NCBI GenBank assembly: GCA_029054245.1
Contig: JAIDFQ010000005.1
Coordinates: 13,561-77,560 of the forward strand
DNA from: Lachnospiraceae bacterium
GTDB taxonomy: Bacteria > Bacillota > Clostridia > Lachnospirales > Lachnospiraceae
Reading direction: 5' to 3'
DNA length: 64,000 bases
The translations under genes and the position numbers were made by a program. Numbering within the stretch: the stretch's first letter is position 1; each line of letters begins with the position of its first letter. Below, in pieces: positions 33,808 through 42,339 of this stretch. The notes below the pieces were generated by a model. The model was not told the origin of the DNA. It made no database searches and saw nothing but the letters and a program-made list of their open reading frames with translations.

Positions 33808-35022
33808 ATGTATGACAAGACAAAGTTTATTTATGTAGGTTTAGACTTGCATAAGGAACAGCACACGGCAGTTATTATGGGCTGCTTCAACGAAAAGCTC
33901 GGGGAGATTACGTTTCAAAACAAGCCCTCTGAATTCTCAAAACTTTTAGTAAAAGTAAAGAGATATTGTACTGACGGAAAAGGAATTGTCTTTGCATTGG
34001 AGAATTCCTACAGTTACGGAAGGGCTTTGGCTGCATGGTTGATTGAGCGAGATTACATTGTGAAAGATGTTAACCCGGCTCTGTCTTATGCCTATCGTAA
34101 GAGCGTACCCCAGTACAAAAAGAATGACAGCTATGACGCACAATGTGTAGCAAGAGTAGCAATCAATGAACTGAATAGGTTGCCTGATGCCATGCCGGAG
34201 GATATGTACTGGACTTTGAGTCAACTTGTCAACAGACGGGCAAATTTAAAGACTCATCACATCAGACTCAAGAACCAACTGCATGAGCAGGTTTGTGTAG
34301 CCTATCCAAGCTACAAGCAGTTCCTTCAGGATATCGGCAGACCCACAGCACTTTACTTTTGGGAACATTATCCCTCACCACGATTGTTGAAAGACAAAAC
34401 TGTGGAAGAACTGGCAGAGGAATTAATTCAGGTCAGCCATAATCAATTCTCCACTCGCAAGTGCCAGAAGATATTGAATGCAGTAAAGGCAGACGGAGAT
34501 ACTACAAGGGATTATCAGCCGGAACGGGATGAAATCACAAGAGGTCTGGTGCGCGCTGTTCGGCATTATGTTGCCCAGATTGAGCAAGCAGACAAGGCAA
34601 TTGCTGACTTTCTTCCAAGGTTTGAATGTACCCTAAACACCATTCCCGGTGTCAGTGATACCACGGTTGCAAAGCTGCTTTCGGAGATTGGGGACATCAG
34701 AAGATTTCCCAATGCGGACAAACTTGCGAACTTTGCAGGAATTGCACCTGTGAATTTTTCTTCCGCAGGGAAAGGTGATGATAAGCCTTCCAAACAGGGT
34801 AACAGAAGGTTGCAGGGAACAATCTATTTTCTTGCAATTCAGATGATTCAGATATCCTCTAAAGGCTTGCCGAGGAATCCGACTTTTTATGCGTATTATC
34901 AAAAGCAGTTAGCCAGGGGAAAAAGTAAGCCACAGGCATTGATATTGATTTCCCGTAGGCTAATCAACATCATTTACGGAATGTTGAAAAACAAGACCGA
35001 GTACCGGAGGTCAGAAGTATAG
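33808..35022 (+). CDS. IS110-family transposase (recombinase)
   Basis: 404 residues, complete. The N-terminal RuvC-like DEDD domain has acidic residues in YVGLDLHKE, FALENSYSY and KNDSYDAQ. A coiled middle region follows, and the C-terminal Tnp_20 domain has LNTIPGVSDTTVAKLLSEIG and FAGIAPVNFSSAGKG, where a Ser in this region is the proposed nucleophile of IS110 recombinases. GGGAGGA lies about 8 nt before the ATG. No frameshift or truncation is seen, so the element may be active. Confidence 0.95.
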   Translation: MYDKTKFIYVGLDLHKEQHTAVIMGCFNEKLGEITFQNKPSEFSKLLVKVKRYCTDGKGIVFALENSYSYGRALAAWLIERDYIVKDVNPALSYAYRKSVPQYKKNDSYDAQCVARVAINELNRLPDAMPEDMYWTLSQLVNRRANLKTHHIRLKNQLHEQVCVAYPSYKQFLQDIGRPTALYFWEHYPSPRLLKDKTVEELAEELIQVSHNQFSTRKCQKILNAVKADGDTTRDYQPERDEITRGLVRAVRHYVAQIEQADKAIADFLPRFECTLNTIPGVSDTTVAKLLSEIGDIRRFPNADKLANFAGIAPVNFSSAGKGDDKPSKQGNRRLQGTIYFLAIQMIQISSKGLPRNPTFYAYYQKQLARGKSKPQALILISRRLINIIYGMLKNKTEYRRSEV

Positions 35023-35069
35023 GAAAACCGCAATCAAGAAACAGGTTTTTGTAGTAGGAGGTTTTTATT

Positions 35070-35396
35070 ATGAATTTTTATATAGGCAATTCAATAGATG
35101 AGATTGATGAACAGGATGTTAATGTAGAATTTAGTGATGAGTTGATTGATTTCGTTTATAAGTTAAGCAAACAAGAGCCATTCGATATGAGTAAGTTATA
35201 TGAGATTAATCCTTATGTTGATGTTGAAGTTTCTAAAAATGATTTATCTCAAATAATTGAGGTACGCAATTATATCTTAGATACATCGTTACTTCAGACT
35301 TATGAAGAACCAGATGAAGGTAATCAAGTGTTGAAAGATTTAGTGGAGATTGCTCAAAAAGCACAGTCAAGAGATTTAGGGTTGGTTTCCATATGA
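35070..35396 (+). CDS. orphan immunity-like protein
   Basis: 108 residues, AT-rich and strongly acidic (many Asp/Glu, for example SIDEIDEQDVNVEFSDELID), with no signal peptide or membrane span. TAGGAGG precedes the ATG by about 9 nt. It occupies the same position relative to repeat module 2 as the putative immunity gene does to module 1, but no toxin gene accompanies it; the IS110 element lies where one might have been. The immunity role is inferred from context. Confidence 0.5.
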   Translation: MNFYIGNSIDEIDEQDVNVEFSDELIDFVYKLSKQEPFDMSKLYEINPYVDVEVSKNDLSQIIEVRNYILDTSLLQTYEEPDEGNQVLKDLVEIAQKAQSRDLGLVSI

Positions 35397-35531
35397 GACT
35401 AATGGTTTACGCAATATAGCATTTTGTCCTTGTTTCTTTTGACGATCCTCAACACCCATGTTACAATGGCACCCACCTAGGGATATAAGGGCGAAAATAT
35501 TCTTTTTAATTTTATAACAAAAACACAGTAC

Positions 35532-35577
35532 CGGCGGTAATTCATAAACCTAAAAGGTATGAAATACCGCCGCTTTT
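35532..35577. terminator. terminator of repeat module 2
   Basis: A 15-bp stem (35532-35546 with 35558-35572) with one mismatch, followed by CTTTTTC. It is the counterpart of the hairpin at 32716-32766. Confidence 0.7.
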
Positions 35578-35581
35578 TCTG

Positions 35582-35944
35582 TTACCCTAAATCCGCCAGC
35601 TGTACAAGAAGGGAATAACAACACTGCACTGCCATGCGGAACACCACCATGGTGTAGGCGGCATTCTGGGTGTGGATGGCTTCCGTCCACTGCCTTACGG
35701 TTTCTTTATGCTCTTCTATCAGGTCAAGGCTTTCAAACGCCCTGCATCATTCCGTCTCTTGCATTGATGTTTCCGGATATTCCTCATCCCGCTTCAGGTT
35801 TTGGCAGACATTATGAAATTCCCGTTCTTCCAGATGGGTATAGGGAAGCTTGAAAAGAAAAACGATGTGCATTGGCGAAAAATTCATGGTGAAAATCAGT
35901 GAATAGTCAATGCCAGGCGGGCGCGTATCGTAATGAAGGAGCAT
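35582..35944 (-). pseudogene. disrupted copy of the module's small protein
   Basis: Starting at the ATG at 35944 behind AGGAGG, the frame meets TGA at 35747-35749 and then stays open to TAA at 35582. The part beyond the stop encodes AAYTMVVFRMAVQCCYSLL, plainly homologous to the C-terminus of the intact copy at 32775-33062. One nonsense codon in an otherwise open 120-codon frame implies recent inactivation. Confidence 0.75.
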
Positions 35945-35946
35945 GT

Positions 35947-35995
35947 AATACCCTCCTGTGAAAACCTGAATTTGATGTTTTCACAGGAGGGTATT
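35947..35995. repeat. perfect 19-bp hairpin covering the pseudogene's ribosome binding site
   Basis: 35947-35965 is the exact inverted copy of 35977-35995, with an 11-nt loop. The stem includes the AGGAGG of the minus-strand pseudogene and lies downstream of the solute-binding protein gene on that strand. It could terminate, stabilise or block translation. Only a weak T/A run follows on either side. Confidence 0.7.
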
Positions 35996-36017
35996 TTATA
36001 AGAAACAAAATTTAGTG

Positions 36018-37601
36018 TTATTTTGTAAAGGCATCAATAGATTCCTGATATAGTGCAATGTATTCATCAATACCAGCGGCATCGAGTTTATCCAGGTATT
36101 CCTGATATAATTCATCGGAGTAAAATCCGCCGCACATCTGTCCATGGAATTCATCCGTGACAGCTGAGATGGCTGAAATCAGGGATTCGTTGCCGGAGGT
36201 ATCAACGGTAAGTCCTAGGTAATTGGACGAAGGTGCTGCCTGGAAGACTTTAAGCGCATCATCGCGGAAGGTAGGTTCAGCGCCGCTCCAAGGCAGGCAC
36301 AGGAAGGAGTTACCAATCTTATAATCATTATTGTGGAAGCCGGAGGTAAGCGCATCCGCATCGCCGATGTATTGTGCCACGCCGTCGGCTACTTCATAGG
36401 ATTTTCCTTCAATACCCCAGGTAATCAGGTTCATGATTTCGGGATCTGTGTAGAGAAGATTGATCCATTTCATGGTTGCTTCCGGCTCTTTGCAGGTAGT
36501 AGGCAGAACAAGACCAAATTTCTGGACGTTGCTGGTATTTAAAGGAGATTCCCCTACCAGATAACATTCGCAGTCATAACCGCTGGAAGCCTTCCAGCTG
36601 GTTTCTACGCCATATTCGGAAGCGGCAAATACGCTGAAAAGAACGCCCTGATTGAATAATTCTTTAGCGCCTGTGGAATCAAAAGCGGAATCGGGATACA
36701 TATAACCGGCATCCATCCAATTCTTGAACATCTTAAACTGATTCTTGCTTTCTTCCATTGCAACTTGATTTACAGCGTTTCCGTCCTGATCTGTGGTGAC
36801 AGCAAAGTAAACATCGCCGAGAGGATCATAAATAATAGAATCGCTGATGTTTTCACCCTGATAAATACAGCCGGCATTGCTGATCATACCAAAGCCTGCG
36901 CCGCCGCCGGTTGCATAACCGGAAAAACCGCTGTCTTTCACTGCTGCCATGATCTTTTCGTAGTCAGCCCATGTCTTCATATTCTTTGCATCTTCACGGA
37001 GACCTAGTTCGTCCAGAATATCACCACGCATAATAATATAGAAATTGGAGTTCAGGATACGGTAGGTGGGAATACCATACAGCTTGCCGCCGATGGTGAC
37101 GCCAGAAAGAACGGTATCGCCAATGGTTTCTACGGCGTCAGGTGCGTATTGTGCCGCCAAGTCGGTAATATCCATAATAGAGCCGCTTGAGTACAGCTGG
37201 GAAAAAGTACCAGCGCCGGAATAATAGTAATCGGCGACATCCACCTGCTCGCCATTTAAGATAGCAAGTGAAAGCTGTGTAGCGTAGTCAGCGCCGTTGA
37301 CCCAGTTGAAGTTGACGTGTACGCCGATTTTTTCCTCTGTGATCGCATTGATTGCATCTTCCACTTCTTTGCCCAGTGAATTGGATCCGGCGGTTCCGTC
37401 CCCGGCTTCCCAAGTCCAGTAGTTAATTTCTGTAATTTCGCCGCTGTCTTCTTCTGCGCCTTCTTCCGTCCCTTCGGCATTTTCTACGGTTTCTGCATCC
37501 GTGGATTCAGGTACTTCTTCTTCTGAAGTGGTTCCGCATCCGGTAAAGAGAACAGCCGTCATGGAGATGGAAAGAATCATGGAAATGAGTTTCTTTTTCA
37601 T
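36018..37601 (-). CDS. extracellular sugar-binding lipoprotein of an ABC importer (family 1)
   Basis: 527 residues with a lipoprotein signal peptide (MKKKLISMILSISMTAVLF then the lipobox FTGC). An acidic Glu/Thr-rich linker (about 25-60) precedes a large solute-binding fold beginning INYWTWEAGDGTAG. Length and character fit the large CUT1 substrate-binding proteins that work with LplB/YtcP-type permeases. It is transcribed away from the RpiR gene and the two permeases, an unusual split of one transporter across divergent units. The ligand is unknown; the neighbouring genes suggest a glycoside or its sugar. Confidence 0.88.
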   Translation of the reverse strand: MKKKLISMILSISMTAVLFTGCGTTSEEEVPESTDAETVENAEGTEEGAEEDSGEITEINYWTWEAGDGTAGSNSLGKEVEDAINAITEEKIGVHVNFNWVNGADYATQLSLAILNGEQVDVADYYYSGAGTFSQLYSSGSIMDITDLAAQYAPDAVETIGDTVLSGVTIGGKLYGIPTYRILNSNFYIIMRGDILDELGLREDAKNMKTWADYEKIMAAVKDSGFSGYATGGGAGFGMISNAGCIYQGENISDSIIYDPLGDVYFAVTTDQDGNAVNQVAMEESKNQFKMFKNWMDAGYMYPDSAFDSTGAKELFNQGVLFSVFAASEYGVETSWKASSGYDCECYLVGESPLNTSNVQKFGLVLPTTCKEPEATMKWINLLYTDPEIMNLITWGIEGKSYEVADGVAQYIGDADALTSGFHNNDYKIGNSFLCLPWSGAEPTFRDDALKVFQAAPSSNYLGLTVDTSGNESLISAISAVTDEFHGQMCGGFYSDELYQEYLDKLDAAGIDEYIALYQESIDAFTK

Positions 37602-37640
37602 AAGTAATACACCCTCCCTTTTTAGTTTTTGCTAATTAAT

Positions 37641-37669
37641 ATTTTCACCCTTACTATAACAAAAGTCAA
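37641..37669 (-). promoter_or_regulatory. promoter of the solute-binding protein gene
   Basis: On the minus strand TTGACT (37664-37669), a 17-nt spacer and GAAAAT (37641-37646), about 40 nt before the start codon. Confidence 0.5.
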
Positions 37670-37801
37670 TTTAAAATGCGACTTCATATTGCCATTTAAG
37701 TTTTAATGTTTGTGAAAATGGTTTCCAAAAGGTGAAAAATTATGCATTGCGAGAAAATAAATAGCAGGATTGGAAGCAATTAACTGATTTGTAAAAATGT
37801 A

Positions 37802-37845
37802 ATTGCAATTAGGCGTTTGCAATGAAAAATAAATTTTGTTACACT
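37802..37845 (+). promoter_or_regulatory. promoter and possible operator of the RpiR gene
   Basis: TTGCAA (37817-37822), a 17-nt spacer and TACACT (37840-37845). The -35 box is one half of a perfect inverted repeat, ATTGCAA-N8-TTGCAAT (37802-37823), a plausible operator for autoregulation. The rest of the 314-nt divergent gap (37602-37915) is AT-rich with no gene. Confidence 0.5.
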
Positions 37846-37915
37846 GTAATAAAAGATGTAGTTTCAAGAGATAATTCATTTACAGATTGCGAACTGGTTT
37901 ATATTGGAGGTGCTT

Positions 37916-38704
37916 ATGTACATAGACTATTTAACAGATTCTATCACCAGGCTGATTCAGATCGTCAATGACAATAATAATAGTGTTAATGAGACTGAGA
38001 GAAATATTGCGATGCAGATCATCAAGCATCTTGATGAGATTCCCAATGCTTCTATACAACAGGTAGCAGACATATGTTACTGTTCCATAGCGACCATCAG
38101 CCGCTTTGTCAAGAAATTGAACTTTGAAAATTTTTCTACATTTAAATATAAGCTTGCATTGGATCTTTTTAATTCTCCCAAACTGAATCTTAAGATGCCC
38201 GGGGAATATCAGATTGAATATACCAGTCTCAAAACAGACTATCTGGAATTGGTCAAGGCACAGATTGATGAATTGGAAAAAGGGATTCAGATGGAAGAAA
38301 TCGAGCGGGCGGTAGAGCTGCTTCATGAAGCGGAAACAGTTCTCATTTATTCTCATGGAGACTTGGACCTTCATGCCTTCCAAGTGGATCTGGTCATGCA
38401 CGGCAAAGCTTCCTGGCATGTGAAGGGGTACAGCGAAATGGAGAAGGCATTAAATACCTTGAGCAACAATACGGTTGTAGTGGCTCCGCTGTTCTCAACA
38501 CAGAACGGCAGGCAGAATGTAGAAATGCTTCACAACCGGGGAATTAAGATGATTATTGCATCCAGGGGAAATGTGAATATATATGAAAAATATGCGGATG
38601 CTTTTTTTAAGATTAAAATGAGCGAGACAAAAATGGACGATTATTTAATTCATTTGCTTTTTGATATTCTATCGATGCATTATCGGAAAAAGTATATGGA
38701 TTGA
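37916..38704 (+). CDS. MurR/RpiR family transcriptional regulator
   Basis: 262 residues from the ATG at 37916, which has GGAGG 5 nt upstream (an in-frame TTG at 37904 precedes that site). Residues 1-75 are the HTH_6 domain, with VADICYCSIATISRFVKKL as the recognition region. Residues about 100-255 form a SIS sugar-phosphate-binding domain (VLIYSHGDLDLHAF, then VVVAPLFSTQNGRQ). Such regulators respond to phosphorylated sugars. It lies between the divergent solute-binding protein gene and the permeases and probably controls both. Confidence 0.9.
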   Translation: MYIDYLTDSITRLIQIVNDNNNSVNETERNIAMQIIKHLDEIPNASIQQVADICYCSIATISRFVKKLNFENFSTFKYKLALDLFNSPKLNLKMPGEYQIEYTSLKTDYLELVKAQIDELEKGIQMEEIERAVELLHEAETVLIYSHGDLDLHAFQVDLVMHGKASWHVKGYSEMEKALNTLSNNTVVVAPLFSTQNGRQNVEMLHNRGIKMIIASRGNVNIYEKYADAFFKIKMSETKMDDYLIHLLFDILSMHYRKKYMD

Positions 38705-38732
38705 AATAAGAAGGAAAATGGGAGGGAAACAA

Positions 38733-40085
38733 ATGTCAAAACGTAAAATGAACCAAGAACATGTCATTCCGATTTTAAGCGGTGCGCTTGCAATTCTTAT
38801 GGCGGTTTCCTATTGGATGCCGTATGGAAAATATGTATATTCCAAAAAAGCGTATCATATGAGCGCCATGAGCTATTTTACCGGGAAAAGAATTGCAGGA
38901 GGTTCTGCCACCATAGAACCCCAGAAGATTTTTGTGCTTGGAATTGTGGCAATTCTTTTGTTTGCAGCAGCAGCGGTTTTATACAAATGCAGGCAGAAGA
39001 AGACGGCAGGTATTATGACGATGATAGGCGGAGCCGTGGCAGCAGCAATGCCCATTGTTTTTATGTACAATTTTAATACGTTGATGAGCAGTGTAAAAAA
39101 GACCAGCGTGCTTTATGGCGCTTATCTTACATTGGCGTTGGGGATTCTGGCGCTTATTCTTGGGTTTTATATCTTGTATTTATGTAAAACGGTGAATCTG
39201 CTGGACATTATGATCATACCCGGTCTGGCGTATCTGATCATAAACAATTATATCCCAATGTCCGGCATTGTGATTGCCTTTAAGGAACTGAATTATTCAC
39301 AGGGCGTGTTCAGCAGTCCGTGGTGTGGCTTTAAGAATTTTGAATTTTTATTCCAGACCAAGGATATCTGGAATATTATCCGAAACACCCTTGGCTATAA
39401 CGTGGTATTTATCATTTTAAACAATTTCTTTGGAATAGCGGTGGGAATTATGCTCAGCGAAGCAATCAGCAAAGTGCTGCAGAGGGTTTCCCAGACCCTG
39501 ATTCTTTTGCCGCAGATTATTTCGTGGGTTATTGTGGCTTATATGGTCTATGGTCTTTTTTCTACGAACACAGGGTGGATCAATAATACGCTGCTTCCAT
39601 TTTTTGGGTATGAAGGACCTAAGATTGCTTTTTATGGTACAAGAAAATATTGGCCCTTTATCTTAACCTTTGTGGCAGTCTGGAAGGGACTGGGTTATAA
39701 CTCGATTATTTATCTTTCTTCTATCATAGGTATCGATCACAATCTGTATGAAGCGGCGTTGATTGACGGATGTGGGAAGCTTAAGCAGATCAGATATATT
39801 ACGCTTCCGCTGCTCAAACCTACGATCATAACATTGGTCATTATGGCGTTGGGGCATATTATGAATTCCAACTTTGGATTATTTTATCAGATTACGCAGA
39901 ATTCGGGCGCCCTTTATCCGGTTACACAGACGCTGGATGTTTATATCTACCGCTCCATCATGGAGACACAGAATTTAAGTATGGGTGCGGCAGCAGCAGC
40001 GCTCCAGTCTATTGTCGGTTTTGTTTTGATTGTCATTGCCAATACTGCCATTAGAAAATTTGATTCTAATAATGCGTTGTTCTAG
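38733..40085 (+). CDS. ABC sugar importer permease, LplB-like
   Basis: 450 residues from the ATG at 38733 with GGGAGG about 7 nt upstream. An N-terminal extension of about 150 residues contains four hydrophobic segments, and the standard CUT1 permease core follows, with SPWCGFKNFEFLF and the ATPase-contact EAA loop EAALIDGCGKLKQIRYITLP. It pairs with the next permease and the divergent binding protein. The extra membrane segments make it longer than usual (about 300). No ATPase gene is present; a shared MsmX-type ATPase encoded elsewhere is the likely partner. Confidence 0.9.
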   Translation: MSKRKMNQEHVIPILSGALAILMAVSYWMPYGKYVYSKKAYHMSAMSYFTGKRIAGGSATIEPQKIFVLGIVAILLFAAAAVLYKCRQKKTAGIMTMIGGAVAAAMPIVFMYNFNTLMSSVKKTSVLYGAYLTLALGILALILGFYILYLCKTVNLLDIMIIPGLAYLIINNYIPMSGIVIAFKELNYSQGVFSSPWCGFKNFEFLFQTKDIWNIIRNTLGYNVVFIILNNFFGIAVGIMLSEAISKVLQRVSQTLILLPQIISWVIVAYMVYGLFSTNTGWINNTLLPFFGYEGPKIAFYGTRKYWPFILTFVAVWKGLGYNSIIYLSSIIGIDHNLYEAALIDGCGKLKQIRYITLPLLKPTIITLVIMALGHIMNSNFGLFYQITQNSGALYPVTQTLDVYIYRSIMETQNLSMGAAAAALQSIVGFVLIVIANTAIRKFDSNNALF

Positions 40086-40099
40086 AAAAGGAGATTGCT

Positions 40100-40996
40100 A
40101 TGGATACATCTGTAAAAAGTACAAATACAAAGATTTTTCAGGCGGTGGTTTCTGTTTTTCTGATTCTGCTTATGCTGCTTGCATTGCTGCCGTTCATTAT
40201 GTTGGTGATGTCGTCCTTCTCAACGGAGTCTCTTCTTTATCTTGAGGGATATGGGTTTTGGCCCAAAGGCTTTACGACGGCAGCCTACGATTTTTTGTTT
40301 AAATCAAACCTTGCCAATCTGCTTAAGGCATTCGGCATGTCCATTGCCGTGACCGGAATCGGCACGGGTCTGCATATTCTGATTGCTCCCATGTTTGCAT
40401 ATCCGCTTTCAAGACAGGATTATAAGCATGCAAGGTTTTTTACACTGGTTTTATTTGTGACGATGATGTTAAACGGCGGTATGGTGGGGCAGTACCTGAT
40501 GTGGACAAACCTTTTTCATATTAAGAATACAATCTGGGCGTTGATTTTTCCCAATCTTCTGTTCACTGCGTTCCAAATCGTCCTTTACAAAAACAGTTTT
40601 GCAAATAATATTCATCCAGCGTTGATTGAAGCGGCAAAAATTGACGGTGCAAGCGAATTGTATACTTATTTTAAGATTATTCTGCCTTTATCCAAACCAA
40701 TCCTTGCTACCGTAGGTCTTATGGTAGGTATTGGCTACTGGAATGACTGGATCAACGGGCAGTATTATATTACCGACACCAAGTTATATTCACTTCAGGT
40801 GATGCTGACGAAGATTATGCAGAATCTCCAGCTGCTTGTAAATATGGGGGATACGGGAATCACATCTTCGGAAATGCCGGGTGTTTCCGTGCGTATGGCG
40901 ATTGCGGTTATGGGTACGATTCCGATTCTGGTGCTCTATCCATTTTTCCAGAAAGCATTTGTGGCTGGTATTTCTCTGGGAGGAGTGAAGGAATAA
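40100..40996 (+). CDS. ABC sugar importer permease, YtcP-like
   Basis: 298 residues, about six membrane spans, and the EAA loop EAAKIDGASELYTYFKIILP. The first periplasmic-side segment SFSTESLLYLEGYGFWPKGF is typical of the second permease of LplB/YtcP-type systems. It begins 14 nt after the first permease, and its stop codon overlaps the start of the MFS gene (TAATG). Confidence 0.92.
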   Translation: MDTSVKSTNTKIFQAVVSVFLILLMLLALLPFIMLVMSSFSTESLLYLEGYGFWPKGFTTAAYDFLFKSNLANLLKAFGMSIAVTGIGTGLHILIAPMFAYPLSRQDYKHARFFTLVLFVTMMLNGGMVGQYLMWTNLFHIKNTIWALIFPNLLFTAFQIVLYKNSFANNIHPALIEAAKIDGASELYTYFKIILPLSKPILATVGLMVGIGYWNDWINGQYYITDTKLYSLQVMLTKIMQNLQLLVNMGDTGITSSEMPGVSVRMAIAVMGTIPILVLYPFFQKAFVAGISLGGVKE

Positions 40997-42222
40997 TGCG
41001 AAAGTCAAAGTCAACCATATGGTCTAAGACCTTTATATTACTATTTTTATTGACTATTTTTGATCAAATGGCGTTCTTGTGTACAAGAGCAATCATATCA
41101 AAGTATGCTTTGGATCTGGGACTTACGGAAACGAGGGCAGGAATTGTTGCGGGCGCGTTGTCCATTGCGGCTTTGTTTTCCCGTCCTGTTGCGGGGCGCC
41201 TTTTAGGACCTGCGGGCATTTCCAAAAAAAAGATTCTTATGGGGTCTGTCGTCAGTTCCCTTCTGATTATTGTCACTTATATGTTGGTGAAGGGGTTTGT
41301 GCCGCTCATGCTTGTGAGGATTTTAAACGGCATTACATATGGAATCAGCGGAACGGTAGAATTAACGATGGCAAGTGATTCGCTGGATGAGAAAGTGATG
41401 GGAAGGGGAATTGCCGTTTTTGGGCTGGGAAACATTATCAGTCTTGCCTTTGCACCCTCTGTTTCTGTCTACCTTTATGACACATATAGTCCGAAGGTGT
41501 TATTTGGCTTTTGCCTTTTTACGTCCTTGATTGCAGTGCTGATCGTGGCGTTTATTCCGGATGGTGGTAAGACGAAGGTTACATTGGGGGTAAGGGCGGA
41601 AAAGTCAAAAAAGAAAGGGCTAAAAGCCATTATTTTAAGTTTTTTTGCCATAGAGGCATTAGAGCCGGCTATTCTGAATTTTGCTTCCCAGGTTGCGTAC
41701 GCGTCAATCAGTGCATTTATCGTGGTGTACGGTGGTATTAAGGGGTGGAATCAGATTGCACTGTTCTATACGGTTTATTCCTTTTCCTTATTTATATTTA
41801 AGCCTGTGAACGGAAAACTATACGATAAAAGGGGGCTTGCGCCGCTGGTCATTCTTGGGAATCTTTCCTTTGCCTTTGGTATCTTTCTAATCGGTATAAC
41901 AGACTCCTTCGGCGTATGCCTGCTTGCAGCGGTTTTTTGTGCTTACGGTTACGGGGGCGCGATTTCCACCTTTCAGGCAGAAGCGCTTAAGAGTACAACT
42001 TTTGAAAGGCACGGCATAGCAAGCGGAACCTACTTTATGTTTAATGATCTGGGTGGTTTTTTGGGGGCATCCATGGCAGGAATTGCCGTATCAGCAGTGG
42101 GATATAGCGGAATGTATCTCCTCTTTACAATTCCTCTTCTTGCTGCAATTGTATTCTACTGGTGCATGCGTGTGATCAAGTCAGGTAAGCTGTACAAAAA
42201 GTATACCGAAAATGAAATGTAA
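40996..42222 (+). CDS. MFS transporter
   Basis: 408 residues with about 12 predicted membrane helices. The loop between helices 2 and 3 has the MFS-type SRPVAGRLLGPAGISKKKIL, and the second half has KPVNGKLYDKRGLAP at the equivalent place. The start overlaps the permease stop codon, so it belongs to the same operon. It may export a product such as an aglycone or import a second substrate; sequence alone cannot tell. Confidence 0.9.
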   Translation: MRKSKSTIWSKTFILLFLLTIFDQMAFLCTRAIISKYALDLGLTETRAGIVAGALSIAALFSRPVAGRLLGPAGISKKKILMGSVVSSLLIIVTYMLVKGFVPLMLVRILNGITYGISGTVELTMASDSLDEKVMGRGIAVFGLGNIISLAFAPSVSVYLYDTYSPKVLFGFCLFTSLIAVLIVAFIPDGGKTKVTLGVRAEKSKKKGLKAIILSFFAIEALEPAILNFASQVAYASISAFIVVYGGIKGWNQIALFYTVYSFSLFIFKPVNGKLYDKRGLAPLVILGNLSFAFGIFLIGITDSFGVCLLAAVFCAYGYGGAISTFQAEALKSTTFERHGIASGTYFMFNDLGGFLGASMAGIAVSAVGYSGMYLLFTIPLLAAIVFYWCMRVIKSGKLYKKYTENEM

Positions 42223-42226
42223 AGGG

Positions 42227-42255
42227 TTGATTTTACATAATGTAATAGGTATAAT
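42227..42255 (+). promoter_or_regulatory. promoter and possible operator of the LacI-type gene
   Basis: TTGATT (42227-42232), a 17-nt spacer and TATAAT (42250-42255). The spacer contains the perfect palindrome TTACATAATGTAA (42233-42245), suitable as an operator. Confidence 0.65.
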
Positions 42256-42339
42256 ATTATGATGAATTATGCAGAGTCAAGTATCTTGCGTGTCTGCTTG
42301 GCGAATTGCTCACGAGAATAAAAGAAAATGGAGAAAATT

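Larger units (their letters stand above)
33374..35041 (+). mobile_element. IS110-family insertion sequence (ends approximate)
   Basis: The element comprises a long non-coding leader, one transposase gene and a very short 3' end, which is the layout of the IS110 subgroup. TTTCTTGAT at 33374-33382 and ATCAAGAAA at 35033-35041 are inverted copies and are offered as possible ends. IS110 elements often lack terminal inverted repeats, so these limits are tentative. It sits between two toxin-island modules, just before the orphan immunity gene. Confidence 0.55.
35421..35944. repeat. toxin-island repeat module, copy 2 (with broken gene)
   Basis: Second copy of the module at 32604-33062: a similar spacer beginning near GACGATCC, a hairpin, and a homologue of the minus-strand gene carrying a stop codon. 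Conservation across the spacer is high by eye, roughly three bases in four. Confidence 0.72.

Noticed and set aside
35747..35749. Recoded UGA (selenocysteine) in the small minus-strand gene
   Set aside because: The intact homologue has no Cys or functional site at this position and no selenocysteine insertion hairpin is apparent; a plain nonsense mutation is simpler.
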